Source: Bryobacterales bacterium (GTDB taxonomy: Bacteria; Cyanobacteriota; Vampirovibrionia; Obscuribacterales; Obscuribacteraceae). From it: a stretch of DNA of 6,213 nt. The stretch is from assembly GCA_903970295.1 (NCBI GenBank), contig CAJCHQ010000615.1:1-6213 (forward strand), written 5' to 3'. Position numbers and translations under genes: made by a program. The notes under the pieces were generated by a model, which saw only the letters and a list, made by a program, of their open reading frames with translations, was not told the DNA's origin and did no database searches. This document shows, in pieces, positions 5,335 through 6,213 of the stretch. Within the stretch, counting starts at the first letter, position 1; every line of letters begins with the position of its first letter.

Positions 5335-5880
5335 TTGGAAACCACTTTTCTCGCAAAAGTTGGACTGCTTATCACCATCAGCTTGCTCAGTGGTGCTGCA
5401 GGCTCATGGCTCGGACGTAACGCGCGATCGATGTTTGCGTTCATCGTGCTCGCTATCGCATTCATCGGCGGCGTTTTCGTGCTATGGGCGGCGGTAGCAT
5501 CTCCGCCAGCAGGCATCCTCGGCTTGTCCGCACGGACGTTCATCTGCGGGCTGTTCATCGCTACATTGCTCAGTATGCGCCTAAAAGAGTTCGGCGTATC
5601 GACTGTTGCAGGTGCATTTATCTGCACTGCCGGCGTCATGGCTGCAACCGTTCCGATCTGTCTCTTCTCGGGCATCAACTTTGCGCCCGTGTTCAGCATG
5701 CTGCTGATCGCAGTGCTCGGGCTCATTCTGATCGGCTGCGTCTGCATGTTCAGCACGACGAGCCGCGCGACAGACATGATCTATCTGATGTCCGGAGCGG
5801 TGCTCACCTTCAGCTACCTTGTCTTCCTCATTTTATCCCGACTTCATCAACTTCTTCCTCTATCTGCTGCGCTTCCGTAG
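5335..5880 (+). pseudogene. Bax inhibitor-1/YccA-like membrane protein, C-terminus broken
   Basis: The frame gives 181 residues from TTG 5335 with about six hydrophobic helices (roughly 5-25, 33-55, 60-82, 88-111, 116-139, 147-168). Pattern and order resemble Bax inhibitor-1/YccA proteins, multi-pass inner-membrane proteins; YccA of E. coli modulates the FtsH protease. Compare FLAKVGLLITISLLSGAAG for helix 1, SPPAGILGLSARTFICGLFI, the STVAGAFICTAGVMAATV helix, SMLLIAVLGLILIGCVCMF and MIYLMSGAVLTFSYLVF. After YLVF the family normally has the D-T-Q region and a final helix. Here the frame ends in an unrelated LILSRLHQLLPLSAALP, while the expected helix YPDFINFFLYLLRFRS is found in the next frame at 5834-5881. 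This implies deletion of a few tens of bases plus a phase change at about 5826-5836. The family call is by memory of its pattern, not by alignment. A functional shortened protein is the alternative. Confidence 0.6.
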
Positions 5881-5971
5881 CTGCTTAACTTGCAGCCGAC
5901 TCGCTAAATCAGCAACCGCCGATATCTTTACGAGGCAGCACCAATCTATGTGGCCGCTTCTCCCCGCTTTG

Positions 5972-5977
5972 AAAGGA
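5972..5977 (+). promoter_or_regulatory. RBS for the gene starting at 5987
   Basis: AAAGGA lies nine bases before ATG 5987. It supports that ATG against the alternative that the open frame simply continues from the BI-1 tail, since the frame has no stop between 5834 and the window end. Confidence 0.55.
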
Positions 5978-5986
5978 TTACTGCAA

Positions 5987-6213
5987 ATGACCAACACTCT
6001 TAGCGTCAGACTTCTCGATGCAGCCGTGGCGTCTATGAAAAATTTTGTTGCCAAAGATCCTGCAGCTGCGTTCTGCCTGGGACCCTCGATTTACAACTAC
6101 GCTTTGCTGCCCATGATTGGTCAGTATCTGAGCCTGGCACAAAACCATGCACGAGCAACCATCTTGCCAGAGTTCAAGCCACTTTTCGATGAGTTAGGGG
6201 CAGAACAGTTGGC
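5987..6213 (+). CDS. 5' part of an unrecognised gene, cut by window end
   Basis: ATG 5987 opens a frame that runs past the end of the window; 75 full codons are present. The sequence starts MTNTLSVRLLDAAVASMKNF, continues AAAFCLGPSIYNYALLPMIG (about residues 25-44) and ends in PLFDELGAEQL. It is a mixed helical, partly hydrophobic protein without a signal peptide; the LGPSIYNYALLPMIGQYLSL part could be a buried helix pair or a membrane-edge segment. Helix-rich composition and the good ribosome binding site support a real gene, separated from the broken BI-1 gene by about 105 bases without a clear terminator. I recognise no family from this fragment, and the rest of the protein would be needed to name it. 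Confidence 0.6.
   Translation, partial: MTNTLSVRLLDAAVASMKNFVAKDPAAAFCLGPSIYNYALLPMIGQYLSLAQNHARATILPEFKPLFDELGAEQL

Noticed and set aside
5226..5777. 183-residue minus-strand frame opposite the BI-1-like gene
   Set aside because: It is the antisense shadow of the membrane gene; the composition rich in Thr, Ala, Pro, Met and Asn is what reversed hydrophobic codons give. No binding site at its start.
1..6213. CRISPR array, insertion sequence or transposon ends
   Set aside because: No regularly spaced repeats of 25-40 bases, no transposase-like frame and no paired terminal inverted repeats were seen.

Overview
This 6.2 kb window comes from a bacterial chromosome or large replicon of medium GC. 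It holds four intact-looking genes, one probably partial TPR gene, one gene running off the right edge, and a right half full of degraded or non-coding DNA. No RNA gene, CRISPR array, transposase or complete mobile element could be supported. The source organism cannot be proved from the sequence. A short TPR protein, a LysM protein with proline-rich linkers and no visible signal peptide, and a DUF4261-type protein, as single genes separated by long gaps, remind me of environmental lineages such as Obscuribacterales (Vampirovibrionia/Melainabacteria). That is a weak inference.

Left part (1-1264): an unrecognised 112-residue protein lies on the minus strand (13-351). After it comes a roughly 400-base gap with an inverted repeat (404-421) and a coding-like but interrupted stretch (535-795). 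A small plus-strand protein with two TPR-like repeats (755-1240) ends at a short hairpin followed by six T's.

Middle (1265-4176): a 471-residue LysM protein (1409-2824) has one LysM domain, proline-rich spacers and an unrecognised C-terminal domain. It is closed by a 14-bp hairpin. Next is a DUF4261-type protein (2981-3787, probable TTG start). A 119-residue membrane protein (3817-4176, minus strand) faces it, and an inverted repeat covers that gene's ribosome binding site.

Right part (4177-6213): apart from one possible 31-residue ORF (4443-4538), about 1.1 kb has no intact gene. It contains a 10-bp tandem repeat, competing hairpins and a start-less coding remnant (4939-5217). Then comes a Bax inhibitor-1/YccA-like membrane gene (5335-5880). 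Its last helix is found in another reading frame just after an apparent deletion, so it is probably a pseudogene. A new gene begins at 5987 with a good ribosome binding site and leaves the window.

The genes do not form a recognisable pathway or operon. Most look like independent units, and no defence, secretion or biosynthetic system could be assembled from them. The points best worth checking are the broken BI-1 gene, the masked ribosome binding site of the membrane protein, the 10-bp tandem repeat, and the LysM protein's export and C-terminal domain.
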